A stretch of 64,000 bases of DNA from contig NC_087067.1 in the NCBI RefSeq assembly GCF_963678635.1, forward strand, positions 29,810,403 through 29,874,402, read 5' to 3'. How positions within the stretch are numbered: position 1 is the first letter of the stretch; each line of letters opens with the position of its first letter. The translations under genes and the position numbers were made by a program. This document shows, in pieces, positions 19,032 to 30,837 of this stretch. Source of the DNA: Symsagittifera roscoffensis. Its lineage: Eukaryota; Xenacoelomorpha; Acoela; Convolutidae. The notes beneath the pieces are model-generated. The model was given only the letters and a program-made list of their open reading frames with translations. It was not told the origin of the DNA and ran no database searches.

Positions 19032-20530
19032 TTTTTTTTGTTTTTGGTCCCGGGACCTTGGGACAAGCGGGCTCATGACTTCCCACCTAACCCTCCGGCC
19101 CCCGGAATTTTCGGTGTTAATAAGTTAAAAAGCTAAATAGTACTAGGCAGAGGGTACGCACCTTCCCCTAGTACAATAAAGGTCGTTAAGGCCTCTAACT
19201 TGGGCATATCAGTGGAGCGGAGGGTTCGACGCTGAAACGTTTGCTGATCAATATGGTCTCATGCCTTTAACAGGCCCAACCAGGAGCGCCATAAAAACGT
19301 CTATGTAACATTCGCCCAAATACTAAACAGTGACGGAGCGTAGAAAAAGTACCTATTAACGAATGGCAGGCGTCAGTTACCTTAATTCTACTCGTTTTTC
19401 AACGTCTCGACCTTGCCAGTTGATTGTTTGGTCTGTTTAGGGCTAAGTAAAAAGTTACTATTTTTAGGCCATCAGTAAAACGACTTTTGATCAGCTTTCG
19501 TTTACATGCAAGCACAACCACATAGCTGAGTCTCGGATCCTCAGACTACGTGATTGCTATTAAGAACACGGCTCGAATATCCTATTTTAATATGTTTGTA
19601 GTGACAGTTCTATATTAAATCCATTGGAGATGGATTGACCCTTTCTCTTCCTAGCTACTCATATTCTAAAATATCAATCAATACCGGTGTCAATTCAAAG
19701 TTCTATGGCATCAGAGTAGCTAAAAAGTTAGTTTAGTATAGTTTATCACCATATATCAGTCTATGGGGGACCGAGTCTCCGCTTCCGTGATTTCCTCGAG
19801 ATAACTCGTTATCTCTCCCAATTCGTGGCATGGGAGGGTACTGCTCTCCACCACTTCCCCACACTATCTTCTCCTGCTAAGGCTCTTATCGTGAGTGATC
19901 GTCACGATAAGAGGCTTCGTGTTTTTATCGTTCTCGTGCGACTGTTTTTCACTAGATTTGCTGTTGTTCTGCTTTCTCAACCTTTTGGGTCAAAATGGCC
20001 GTTTTTCGTATTTCTGAGAAATATCCGTTCGTCAATCGAAATTTTGAAAATTGAAATTTCTAGAATATTTCTACCCTCCTTTTCAGCACTTTTTTGTCGT
20101 TAAGGCTTTTTCTCTTTAATTTGAGAAAATTCTGGCCGAATGGCACAAACCAAGTTTGGAGATAAGGTTGTTTCCATCCTTGGATAGTTCATTTTATATC
20201 CAAGCAAAAAAGCTTAGAGTTTTCTACAGGTACAGTGGTTTAATAATTGATGTGAGGGAAGTAATTGACATTGTCAAATGCAAATATGTTTTCTTGGCCC
20301 AATAAGTGTTCAGCCTTCGGGCAGCTAGTTTTTTTCCAAATTGCTCACGCGTAATTTCTATTGATCAACTAATAAAACAAATTCTTGTACACTTTTACAA
20401 AAAATTGGTTATTTGGGTTCCTTAAACGAATGCTGTTACAATTTTGATCCGAATAAAAGTAAGGGTCTTCAACTACGTCCCGACGAAGCTGGTGCAGAAA
20501 TTTAGACTCCCAGTTGTGAGCTTTCTTCTC

Positions 20531-22640
20531 TTACTTTGATAAAGTATTGTGTGGGATGGGTGGCAGAAAATGAATTGTATCAATTGTATTAGTAGAGAAA
20601 ACATAAAGTTCCTTGATTATGAAAGGTTTCTTGCCGCTTTTAAATCGCTCAAAATCTAGAATAGTGGGACGTTTAAAAAACAAATTTTTGGTTTCTTTCT
20701 TTGGTTTAACAAGACTTGCACTCAAAATTCCAACAAATTGAACATTTTTGAATTGAATGCTTTAAAAATTAAGAAAAACGCATTACCTTTCACGTGATCT
20801 AGCTAGAACTTTTTTTTGGACAAGGCAAACCATATTTGTACCCAGAACCGGTTTTAGATTTTTTTGCAAATATCCTGCTGAGCCATGCAATATAGCATGT
20901 AAACTAAGAAATTTGAAAAGTTTCAAGAATCTGTCGAGCGACTATTTGCCTATTCCATTTCAACCACCATACGGTCTGTTTTTCAAAACAAAATCCAAAT
21001 TAATATCGGCATCCAAATACAAACATGGGCTAAAAAACCGAAGTCTGACTGAGTTATCTGGATACTGCGTTTTTATGTCGTTAAAAATTTCAAATCATAA
21101 GTTCCAAATCCAAAGATGAAATCATGCCTACCAAATTTAGCATTAACAAATATAATATGAAAAGTATCAATTAAAAAAAATTTTTTCTCTTCAACAGTAA
21201 AAGTCACAAATAAAACATTATCATCTGCATCAAGTTTTCCGTATCCACTTGTCGAAACGTCTATTATTTTACCAAAAAATGGCAGAATGAGGTCCATTAA
21301 TTACCTTTTCAACACTTCTCAACGTTTCTGTTTTCATCTCATTGTTTTGAACATGTCTGCTCTCCGTGTGTTTCGTTAAAACTGTAGTCGAAGTTCTTGT
21401 GGATTTGTTTTACGTCGATGATGGAGCTTGTGTAACTGTATTATCAATTCGTTTCTGTTTCCCATTTACAGGAGGTTTTTTGCTGACGTTTTGTTTTTTG
21501 AAGAAGTTTGTTTGTTAGATGATGTTGCAGAAACCAACAGTAAATTCGGTAAACGTTCCTTAATTGCACTGAAATTTAAAAAATCGAAAACAGCTGCAAC
21601 AGTTTGTGACAAATAAGTGTGAGAGCTAGCTTAAGCTTGTCAAATAAATCACCGTTTCCCTTGACATCTTTAGCAGGAGAAACTAAATATTTGAAGCAAG
21701 TAAAATGCAAGTAACACCAAAACAATTTTGGGAAAAAAAATTGGTTCAACTGTTCCACTGAATCTACCTCAATCAATAAATTTTTATGGGATTTTTTTTT
21801 CATTTTCCATGGAAAAATAAAATCAAATTTGAAGTGGCTTCCTAGAACATAACTTTTGAAAGCAGATAAATTGGGAAAGTTTCCGCAATAACAAATTTGA
21901 AATTCTGTTGAAATTTTTCGAAGTAACCAGGTGACATAACTTCAAATATAGCTAAAAAAAACTATTGCAAAAGCAAATGTTTGAAATTGTTTGTGTTCGA
22001 ACAAAAATGAGAATTCCCGGCACGTTTACATTTAGACTGTTGAATGCCTTTGCTTTCAACAGTATCAGATGTTTCATTCGTTTGCGCTCGGATTGTTTTT
22101 CCCGATTTTAATAAGTGTGAAAACTCTTCGCTGGTTAAGGAAAGTCTTCGTACACATTCGAGTTTAGCGTCTTCAATTTTTTCTTCAAATCCTTTATCTG
22201 CAGTTGCTGTGGTATTTGTTTTCGTTTTTTATTGTAAGAAGTGACTCAATTTGAAAATAGAAGAGTATGAAATGATTTGAATTGATTGTATAGGTTTGCA
22301 AAAGAAAGCGTTGTCTCTATTTTAACATCAGCACACATGTACTTTAAATCGCAAAAGTTTTCGATTGCAATTTGATTAAAGTGGATTAGTGTTTTGAGCT
22401 TGTGCAACTGATAAGAATTTCAATGGCTGTGATAGGTCACGATGTTCAAAAATATGGTTTCAATCAAGCCATTTGTATGAAAGCAAAGTAGATAAACCTT
22501 GAATACCGCGCAATGCAACATAAATAACTTCACATCCTCGCTTCGTATACTGATTAGAAACTACAGAGGAGGTCGCAATATTCCTAATTTTAGAAGATCA
22601 AACTCAATTTTAATCTCTTGAGGAATTTCCACAATTCATT
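20531..22640 (-). pseudogene. Decayed minus-strand gene, unit 2 copy (longest version)
   Basis: Coding-like pieces follow each other from 22,640 to 20,531 with stops and frame changes. Examples are EIPQEIKIEFDLLKLGILRP, YTKRGCEVIYVALRGIQGLS, a stop-free acidic stretch of about 85 codons at 22,222-21,966 (FEEKIEDAKLECVRRLSLTS), FEVMSPGYFEKFQQNFKF, IEVDSVEQLNQFF, GYGKLDADDNVLFVTFTVEE, FVLKNRPYGG and finally PTILDFERFKSGKKPFIIKE. Together they suggest one or two genes of roughly 600-700 codons. No family is confirmed. Stops occur at the same places in several units, so the gene was already dead before the array grew. Confidence 0.45.
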
Positions 22641-23466
22641 TCTTTCTTCTTTTCTTTCCGCGTTACGTTTGCAATTTTTTTCTGTATTTTCCTTCAAAAA
22701 ACCTCGCTCTGTTTTCGCTGGGTTTTCTAATCACATGAACCGTTCATGAATTTATATGAAACCGTTCATGGTATTTTGTTTCAAAAATTAATGAAGAAAA
22801 ATGCTTTACTTCTGATGAGTGGACTTGTACAAATCACATCATGATACCAAAAAGGTCCGAATATAGGCTAACGACCCCTCAGATTGCTGCTCTCACCGAG
22901 CTAAGCATTTTTTAGCTAGAATTCAGCCGCCCAAAAACACTTTAACAAAAAATAGTTGATGAACAGTTCAACCCCAAAAAATAGTCTTCTTGATAGTTAT
23001 TTTTTATTAGAGAAGAAAAATAGGATGGTTTTAATGAAAAAATGGTAGTAAGATGAACATCTTTAGCAAAAACCCTTGAATACATTTTTTTCCTAACTTC
23101 AAAAATTATGGTTTTTAAAAATGACAAGATTTCTCATTAGTTTTGGAGAAAAACACTAAAACCCTTGCACCTCAGAACAACAAACCTACATTTATTAAAA
23201 AATGTTATTTTGATGACATTTCCTAGATAATAGATTCCAGTCTAACAGTTTCTCTGAGCCTGGAGTTATACAAATCTTCTATTGTTTTCAGTAATCAAAT
23301 GAAACTTGTTGAAGCTTCATAAAATTTTGATAGCAAACAATAAATTATTCTTTTGAATTTTTCAAAAAGAGGGTAAGGATAAAAACAATTGATAATCAGA
23401 TAAGAATTTCCTACAGGTGACAGCGACCTTTCGTCAGTATCAATTTACCGCCACATTCTTATCAAG

Positions 23467-23895
23467 TCACTGCTTTGTTAAAATCAAACAATCTTTTGTA
23501 AAAAGCAGTGATGATTCAGGAATAGATAAAAAAAAATTAGTGCTAAAGAAAAAGACTTCCCTCGATCGGAACTCCCCAAAAGAACAAAGCCCAGGACACA
23601 GTCTTCTCAATTGAGTGTGTATTTGCCTAATACACCCACCGAGGTCTTCTTTTAGGTGTCCTGCGATTGCCCAAGCTGTCCTACTAAGTAGCTCAAGGCA
23701 ACCTCTGATCGAAAAACTTCTAAAGTCTATGAAAAAGCTCCCCCACACCTGGAACGCTCCAAGTGCACGAGAGCAGGGAACAACTTTTCTTCTCAAGTGA
23801 GTGTGTATTTGCCTAATACACTCACCGAGGTCTTCTTTTATGCGTTCCCGGATTGCTCGAGCTTTCCTATCAAGTAGCTCAAGGCAACCATACAA
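23467..23895 (-). CDS. 142-codon ORF with an internal duplication, antisense to the module (unit 3)
   Basis: Reads MYGCLELLDRKARAIRERIK and onward. The block GCLELL-x-R-x-A-x-AI followed by KEDLGxCIRQIHTHLRR occurs twice, about 61 residues apart, because the underlying DNA module is duplicated. No family is recognised. In units 1 and 2 the frame is cut to 72 codons. The coding reading competes with the structured-RNA reading of the plus strand. I favour the RNA because paired substitutions preserve stems, while the protein shows no known fold. Confidence 0.2.
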   Translation of the reverse strand: MYGCLELLDRKARAIRERIKEDLGECIRQIHTHLRRKVVPCSRALGAFQVWGSFFIDFRSFSIRGCLELLSRTAWAIAGHLKEDLGGCIRQIHTQLRRLCPGLCSFGEFRSREVFFFSTNFFLSIPESSLLFTKDCLILTKQ

Positions 23896-23945
23896 CCAAA
23901 ATCACAATCAAAAAAATTTTGTTCGGGTACCTCTAACAGACCCGA
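23592..23945 (+). ncRNA. Candidate structured RNA module, unit 3
   Basis: Same architecture. Copy 1 keeps caggacac/gtgtcctg. In copy 2 the 3' arm is gttcccgg, leaving one A-G mismatch near the base of the outer stem. The 5' side of the following stem is ttgct instead of ttgcc, which still pairs through a T-G wobble. The antisense strand carries an open 142-codon frame, listed separately. Confidence 0.4.
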
Positions 23946-26900
23946 TCTAGAATCCAAAGCTGATCACAAATCTCCGTGTCAAATGGGCTCCTGAGATCTT
24001 AATATGCACGCCCGTTGCTAGTTGACCTTTTATTTTTATTCCGACTCTAAATGGATATTCTAGTAGCTCAAACTGCCCCAGAAGATACCCCTAATTTTTC
24101 ATCAATGAGGGTTGCTAAGAGACTTAAGTCACTCCGGAGGGTTACTCCGGAGGGTTGTTAAGACACTTAGCTTACCTCGGAGGGTTACTTCGGAGGGTTC
24201 CTTCAAAATTTCAAATTCCTTGAACATCACTGGTAAGGGTCTCCTACTAGTCTCAGGAGGTGTCAACACCAGCCGAATTCTCCGTGGGGGATTGTTTTAA
24301 CTTCTTCGGAGGGTCTCGCGGAAAATTTCCACTAATGAGGGTTGCTAAGGAGCTTAGCTGACTCCGGAGGGTTACTTCGGTGGGTTCCCCAAACATCAAG
24401 AAAAAGGGTTATTTTACCGCGATAAAGCCTCCGAGTGCGGTGTTTTTGACTTAAAACCAGGTTGCCTGACACGGTCAACCTTCCCAGTAGGATAAAAAGG
24501 TGATCTTATAAAATTTTCTGCCGATCGGAGGGTTCCCTAAAATTTGGACCCTCCTAACCAACAAATTCTAAAAAATTTTCCTTTTCCGAGATTATCAATC
24601 CAAAAACGGTTGCGGTCCGGTTTTCAAAAACGTCGACTTATGATACCAAAATTTTCCCGATCGGTTGGCTAGTCTTTGAGAAATCGCCAAAAACGCGTTT
24701 GTCAAAATGGCCTTTTTTGACCACCTATATAGGTTCTGAAAGACTCTTTCCCCAATTCCTATTGAAAGTGCCTAAAAATAATTGAAACGAGCGTAGTAGC
24801 CACGTACGACACTGGAACAATGCAAAAAACCGGACCAAATTTGGTTTGGAAACAAAAATTTGGCCAATAACTATCAAATTTGGACCGTCCGATTCCTTCC
24901 TTTTCCAATCTTTAAGTCGTTAGCTCTATCCACAGAACTAATCGGAGGGTTACTCAAAAATTTCTCTAGTAACCGAGCACGTTATGCTAGCATGCTCCTA
25001 ACGCAAAAATTTTTACTGCTCTTACTCTAAAAACTCAAAAACTCGGTCCCCAAAACAAATTGACAAAATTTGGAAAATTATCAAAATTTTGATCGAAAAA
25101 ATTTTGTTTTCGCTAACTTCTACTTAGTTTTTTTTTCCGTGGGGTTTCTCTAGTTAGAGGGATTGAACTACGTAGTAACTCCCAGTGTAAAAGCTTTTTG
25201 CTGTTCGGAAAAACTCGGATATCCAAAATTTTGGGGTTCTACAGTTTGGTCGAAAATCACTAATTTTCGACAAAATTGGGGTGTTTCTCGGGTCTAAATA
25301 GGAGATAAGTAATATAAAGTAAGGACAATAATCTATTAGTAGTCGTTAATGAATAATACTATACCCCCTTTGCACCAAAATACCCGAATTAAGACCCTTA
25401 ACTCCGAAATATGTGATCGATGGAGGGTACAATCTGACTGCGCCAATCGTGTGCCCCACCTCTTAAGTTTTGACAAAATAGTACCGAACGATACTGTAAT
25501 TGTTTCAACGATACCCAACAGTCGTTGTGGATGTCGTCCCAGATGCCCCTGTTGAGTGTGGAAGTCGTCGGTCAGCTTGCCACTCTACCCTCCGGCCACC
25601 GGCAAAATCACCATTAACGTGCTTAAATACTCAAATTACACTCAAGGGAGGGTACCCGACCCGTCACCAAAACACGCAATCTTTCTATCAGAAATGATAT
25701 AAATCAATCTGAAACAACAACAAATAGGAAGGTCAGATCACATCTCGTCCGGAAATAACATATAAACTGTCACTTTATGTTTTTTATTGTTTTTGGTCTG
25801 TTTTGGATTTGTTTACTGTTTTTTGTTCTTTTTTGTTTTCAATAAATTTGTTTTTGGCTTTTTTTCTTTGATTATACACTATTTTTGTTTGGTTTTACGC
25901 TTTCTCTTTAGTTGTTTTTAGTCCCGGGACAAGGGGACACGCGGGCTCATGACTTCCCACCTAACCTCCGCCCCCCGGAATTTTCGGGGTTAACTAAGTT
26001 AAAAAGCTATATAGTACTAGGCGGAGGGTACGCACCTTCCCCCTAGTACAATAAAGGTCATTAAGGCCTCTAAATTGGGCATACGCCCGGAGCGGAGGGT
26101 TCGTCGCTGAAACGTTTGCTGATCATGAGGGTCTCATGCCTTTAACAGGCCCACCCAGGAGTGCCATAAAAACGTCTATGTAACATTCGCCCAAATAATA
26201 CACAGCGACGGAGCGTATAAAAAGTACCTATTAACAACTGGCAGGCGTCAGTTACCTTAATTCTACTCGTTTTTCAACGTCTCGACCTTGCCAGTTGATT
26301 TTTTGGTCTGTTTAGGGCTAAGTAAAAAGTTACTATTTTTAGGCCATCAGTCAAACGACTTTTGATCAGCTTTCGTTTACATGCAAACACAACCACATAG
26401 CTGAGTCTCGGATCCTCAGACTACGTGATTGCTATTAAAAACACGGCTCGAATATCCTATTTTAGTATGTTTTTGGTGACAGTTCTATATTAAATCCATT
26501 GGAGATGGATTGATCCTTTCCTCTTCCTAGCTACTCATATTCTAAAATATCAATCAATACCGGTGTCAATTCAAAGTTCTATGGCATCAGAGTAGCTAAA
26601 AAGTTAGTTTAGTATAGTTTTTCACCATATATCAGTCTATGGGGGACCGAGCCTCCGCTTCCGTGATTTTCTCGAGATAAGGTCGTTATCTCTCCCAATT
26701 CGTGGCACGGGAGGGTACTGCTCTCCACCACTTCCCCACCGAAACACCCTTTCCCACTATCTTCTCCTGCTAAGGGTCTTATCGTGCGTGATTGTCACGA
26801 TAAGAGGCTTCGTGTTTTTATTGTTCTCGTGCGACTGTTTTCCGCTAGATTTGCTGTTGTTCTGCTTTTCTCAAACTTTTCGGTCAAAATGGCCGTTTTT

Positions 26901-27429
26901 CGTATTTCTGAGAAATATCCGTTCGTCAATCGAAATTTTGAAAATTGAAATTTCCAGAATATTTCTACCCTCCTTTTAAGCACGTTTTTGTCGTTAAGGC
27001 CTTTTCTTTTTAATTTGTGCTTCGCCGGAAGGTTGCGCTGTGCCAGTCTATCTGGCCGAATGACACACCAAATTTGGAGATAAGGTTGTTTCCATCTTTG
27101 GACAGTTCATTTTATATCCAAGCGAAAAAGGTAAGGGTTTTCAACAGGTACAGTAGTTTAATAATTGATGCCAGGGAAGTAATTGACAAGGTCAATTGCA
27201 AATATGTTTTCTTGGCCCAATAAGTGTTCAATCTTTGGGCAGCTAGTTCTTTTCCAAATTGCTCACGGGTAATTTCAATTGATCAACCAATAAAACAGAT
27301 TTTTGTACACCTTTACAAAAAATTGGATATTTGGGTTCCTTAAACGAATGCTGTTAAAATTTTGATCCAAATAAGAGTAAGGGTCTTCAAGTACGTCCCG
27401 ACGAAGCTGGTGCAGAAATTTAGATTCCC

Positions 27430-29535
27430 AGCTGTGACCTTTCTTCTCTTCTTTTGATAAAGTATTGAGTGGGATGGGTGGCAGAAATGAATTGTATCAA
27501 TTGTATTAGTAGAGCAAACAGAAAGTTCCTAGATTATGAAAGGTTTCTTGCCGCTTTTAAATCCCTCAAAATCTAGAATAGTGCGACGTTTAAAAAACAA
27601 ACTTTTAGTTTCTTTCTTTGGTTTAACAAGACTTGCACTCAAAATTCCAACAAATTGAACATTTTTGAATTGAATGCTTTAAAAATTAAGAAAAACGCAT
27701 TAGTTTTCACGTGATCTAGCTAACAACTTTTTATTGGACAAGGCAAACCATATTTGTACCCGGAACCGGTTTTAGATTTTTTTTGTAAATATCCTGCTGA
27801 GCCATGCACTATAGCATGTAATCTAAGAAATTTGCAATGTTTCAAGAATCTGTCGAGCAACTATTTGACTATTCCATTTCAACCACCATACGGTCTGTTT
27901 TTCAAAACAAAATCCAAATTAATATCGGCATCCAAATACAAACAAGGGCTAAAAAAACCGAAATCTGACTGAGTTATTTGGATACTGCGTTTTTATGTCG
28001 TTAAAAATTTCTAATCATAAGTTCCAAATCGAAAGATGAAATCATGTCTACCAAATTTAGCAATAACAAAAATAAAATGAAAAGTATCAATTAAAAAACT
28101 TTTTTTTCTCTTCAACAGTAAATGTCACAAATAAAACATTATCATCTCCATCAAGTTTTCCGTATCCACTTGTCGAAATGTCTATTTTTTTACCAAAAAA
28201 ATGGCAGAATGAGGTCCGTTATTTAAACTTTCAACACTTCTCAACGTTTCTGTTTTCATCTCATCGGTTTGAATATGTCTGCTCTCCGTGTGTTTCTTTA
28301 AAACTGTAGTCGAAGTTCTTGTGGATTTGTTTTACGTCGATGATGGAGCTTGTGTAACTGTATTATCAATTCGTTTCTTTCTCCCAATTACAGGAGTTTT
28401 TTTGCTGACATTTTGTTTTTTGAAGAAATTTGTTTGTTAGCTGATCTTGCAGAAATCAACAGTAAATTTGGTAAACGTTCCTTGATTGCACTGAAATCTA
28501 ATAAATTGACAACAGCTGCAATAGTTTGTGACAAATAAGTATGAGAGCTAGCTTAAGCTTGTCAAATAAGTCACCGTTTCCTTTGACAGGAGGAACTAAA
28601 TGTTTGAAGCGAGTAAAATGTAAGTAACACCAAAACAATTTTGGGAAAGAAAAATTGGTTCAACTGTTCCACTGAATCTACCTCAATCAATAAATATTTA
28701 TGGGATTTTTTTTTTTTCATTTTCCATTAAAAAGTGCAATCAGATTTGAAGTGGCTTTTGAAAGCAGATAAATTGGAAAATTTTCAGCAATAACAAATTT
28801 GAAATTTTGTTGAAATTTTTCGAATTAACCAGGTGACATAAGTTCAAATATAGCTACAAAAACTATTTCAAAAGCAAATGTTTGAAATTGTTTGTGTTCG
28901 AACAAAAATGAGATTTCCTGGCACGTTTACATTTAGACTGTTGAATGCCTTTGCTTTCTACAGTATCAGATGTTTCAGTCGTTTGCGCTCGGATCGTTTT
29001 TTACCAATTTTAGTAAGTGTGAAAACTCTTCGCTGGTTAAGGAAAGTCTTCGTACACATTCGAATTCAGCGTCTTCATTTTTTTCTTCAAATCCTTTATC
29101 TGCAGTTGCTGTGGTGTTTGTTTTAGTTTTTTATTGTAATAAGTAACTCAATTTCAAAATAGAAGAGTATGAAAAGATTTGAATTGATTGTATAGGTTTA
29201 CAAAAGGAAGCGTTGTCTCTATTTCAACATCAGCTCATATGTAATTTAAATCGCAAAGTTTTTCGATTGCAATTTGATTAAAGTGGATTAGTGTTTCGAG
29301 CTTGTGCTATTGATAAGAATTTCAATGGCTGTAATAGGTCACAATGTTCAAAAATATGGTTTTAATCAAGCCATTTGCATGAAAGCAAATAAGATAAACC
29401 TTGAATACCGTGCAATGCAACATAAATAACTTCACATCCTCGCTTCGTATACTGATTAAAAACTACATTGGAGGTCGCAATATTCCTAATTTTCGAAGAT
29501 CAAACTCAATTTTAATCTCTTGAGGAATTTCCACA
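27430..29535 (-). pseudogene. Decayed minus-strand gene, unit 3 copy
   Basis: Same pieces as in unit 2. Here the exonuclease-like motif reads TILDFEGFKSGKKPFII, with EGF instead of ERF, followed by a TAG where units 1 and 2 have a Lys codon. The acidic piece (about 29,090-28,900) carries a frame change relative to unit 2. Confidence 0.4.
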
Positions 29536-30358
29536 ATTCATTTCTTTTTCTTTTCTTTCCGCGTTACGTTTGCAATTTTTTTCTGTATTTTCTTTCAAAA
29601 TACCTTGCTGTTTTTGCTGGGTTTTCTAATCACATAAGAAACAATTTTTATGAAACTGTTCATGGTATTTTGTTGCAAAAATTAATGAAGAAAAATGCTT
29701 TACTTCTGATGAGTGCACTTGTACAAATCACATCATGATACCAAAAAGGTCCGAATATAGGCTAACGACCGCTCAGATTGCTGCTCTCACCGAGCTAAGC
29801 ATTTTAGCTAAAATTCAGCCGACCAAAAACACTTTAACAAAAAATAGTTGATGAACAGTTCAACCCCAAAAAATAGTCTTCTTGATAGTTATTTTTTTAT
29901 CAGAGAAGAAAAATAGGATGTTTTTAATGAAAAAATGGTAGTAAGATGAACATCTTTAGCAAAAACCCTTGAATACATTTTATCCTAAACTCAAAAATTA
30001 TGGTTTTTAAAAATGACAAGATTTCTCATTAGTTTTGGAGAAAAACACTAAAACCCTTGCACCTCAAAACAACAAACTTACATTTATAAAAAAATGTTAT
30101 TTTGATGACATTTCCCAGATAATAGATTCCAGTCTAACAGTTTCTCTGAGCCTGGAGTTATACAAATCTTCTATTGTTTTCAGTAACCAAATGAAACTTG
30201 TTGAAGCTTCATAAAATTTTGATAGCAAACAATAAATGATTCTTTTGAATTTTTCAAAAGGAGGGTAAGGATAAACACAATTGATAATCAGATAAGAATT
30301 TCCTACAGGTGACAGCGACCTTTCGTCAGTATCAATTTACCGCCACATTCTTATCAAG

Positions 30359-30787
30359 TCACTGCTTTGTTAAAATCAAACAATCTTTTGTAAAAAGCAG
30401 TGATGATTCAGGAATAGATAAATAAAAATTAGTGCTAAAGAGAAAGACTTCCCTCGATCGGAACACTCCAAAAAAACAAAGCCCAGGACACAGTCTTCTC
30501 AAGTGAGTGTGTATCTGCCTAATACACCCACCGAGGTCTCCTTTTAGGTGTCCTGCGATTGCCCAAGCTGTCCTACTAAGTAGCTCAAGGCAACCTCTGA
30601 TCGAAAAACTTCTAAAGTCTGTGAAAAAGCTCCCCCACACCCGGAACGCTCCAAGTGCACGAGAGCAGGGAACAACTTTTCTTCTCAAGTGAGTGTGTAT
30701 TTGCCTAATACACTCACCGAGGTCTTCTTTTATGCGTTCCCGGATTGCCCGAGCTTTCCTATCAAGTAGCTCAAGGCAACCACACAA
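30359..30787 (-). CDS. 142-codon ORF with an internal duplication, antisense to the module (unit 4)
   Basis: Unit-4 counterpart of the ORF at 23,467-23,895, again fully open, starting MCGCLELLDRKARAIRERIK. The frame is kept in both copies of this unit pair, but the copies are so similar that this is weak evidence for coding. Function unknown. Confidence 0.2.
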   Translation of the reverse strand: MCGCLELLDRKARAIRERIKEDLGECIRQIHTHLRRKVVPCSRALGAFRVWGSFFTDFRSFSIRGCLELLSRTAWAIAGHLKGDLGGCIRQIHTHLRRLCPGLCFFGVFRSREVFLFSTNFYLSIPESSLLFTKDCLILTKQ

Positions 30788-30837
30788 CCAAAATCACAAT
30801 TAAAAAAATTTTGTTCGGGTACCTCTAACAAACCCGA
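30484..30837 (+). ncRNA. Candidate structured RNA module, unit 4
   Basis: Same architecture as unit 3, including the gttcccgg arm. The only change in the terminal hairpin falls in its loop (acaga to acaaa), leaving tcgggt/acccga intact. Loop changes with conserved stems agree with selection on structure, though recent duplication alone explains much of the identity. Confidence 0.4.

Larger units (their letters stand above)
16605..23378. repeat. Tandem array unit 2 (6,774 bp)
   Basis: Second direct repeat, starting with the same caaaaacacaattgat sequence and ending in ttcaaaaagagggtaagg, the same end as units 3 and 4. It is closest to unit 1: both lack the roughly 80-bp segment and the insert near the 26.75-kb hairpin that units 3 and 4 share. 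Between 17.5 and 19.8 kb I see only the CGGAGGGT motifs, simple T-rich runs and a 27-bp tandem duplication. Confidence 0.95.
23379..30269. repeat. Tandem array unit 3 (6,891 bp)
   Basis: Third direct repeat, with a constant offset of about 6,891 bp to unit 4. Shared with unit 4 only: an extra segment with tccttgaacatcactggtaa near 24,210-24,290, and gaaacaccctttccc near 26,740. Units 3 and 4 therefore form one closely related pair and units 1 and 2 another. Confidence 0.95.

Noticed and set aside
22800-22850. Hammerhead ribozyme core (CTGATGAG)
   Set aside because: CTGATGAG is present, but the required GAAA core and flanking stems are missing in the right spacing.
25336-25697. Short ORFs on both strands in units 3 and 4 (60-68 codons)
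   Set aside because: They overlap each other on opposite strands, have no recognisable motif, and identity between units 3 and 4 is explained by recent duplication.
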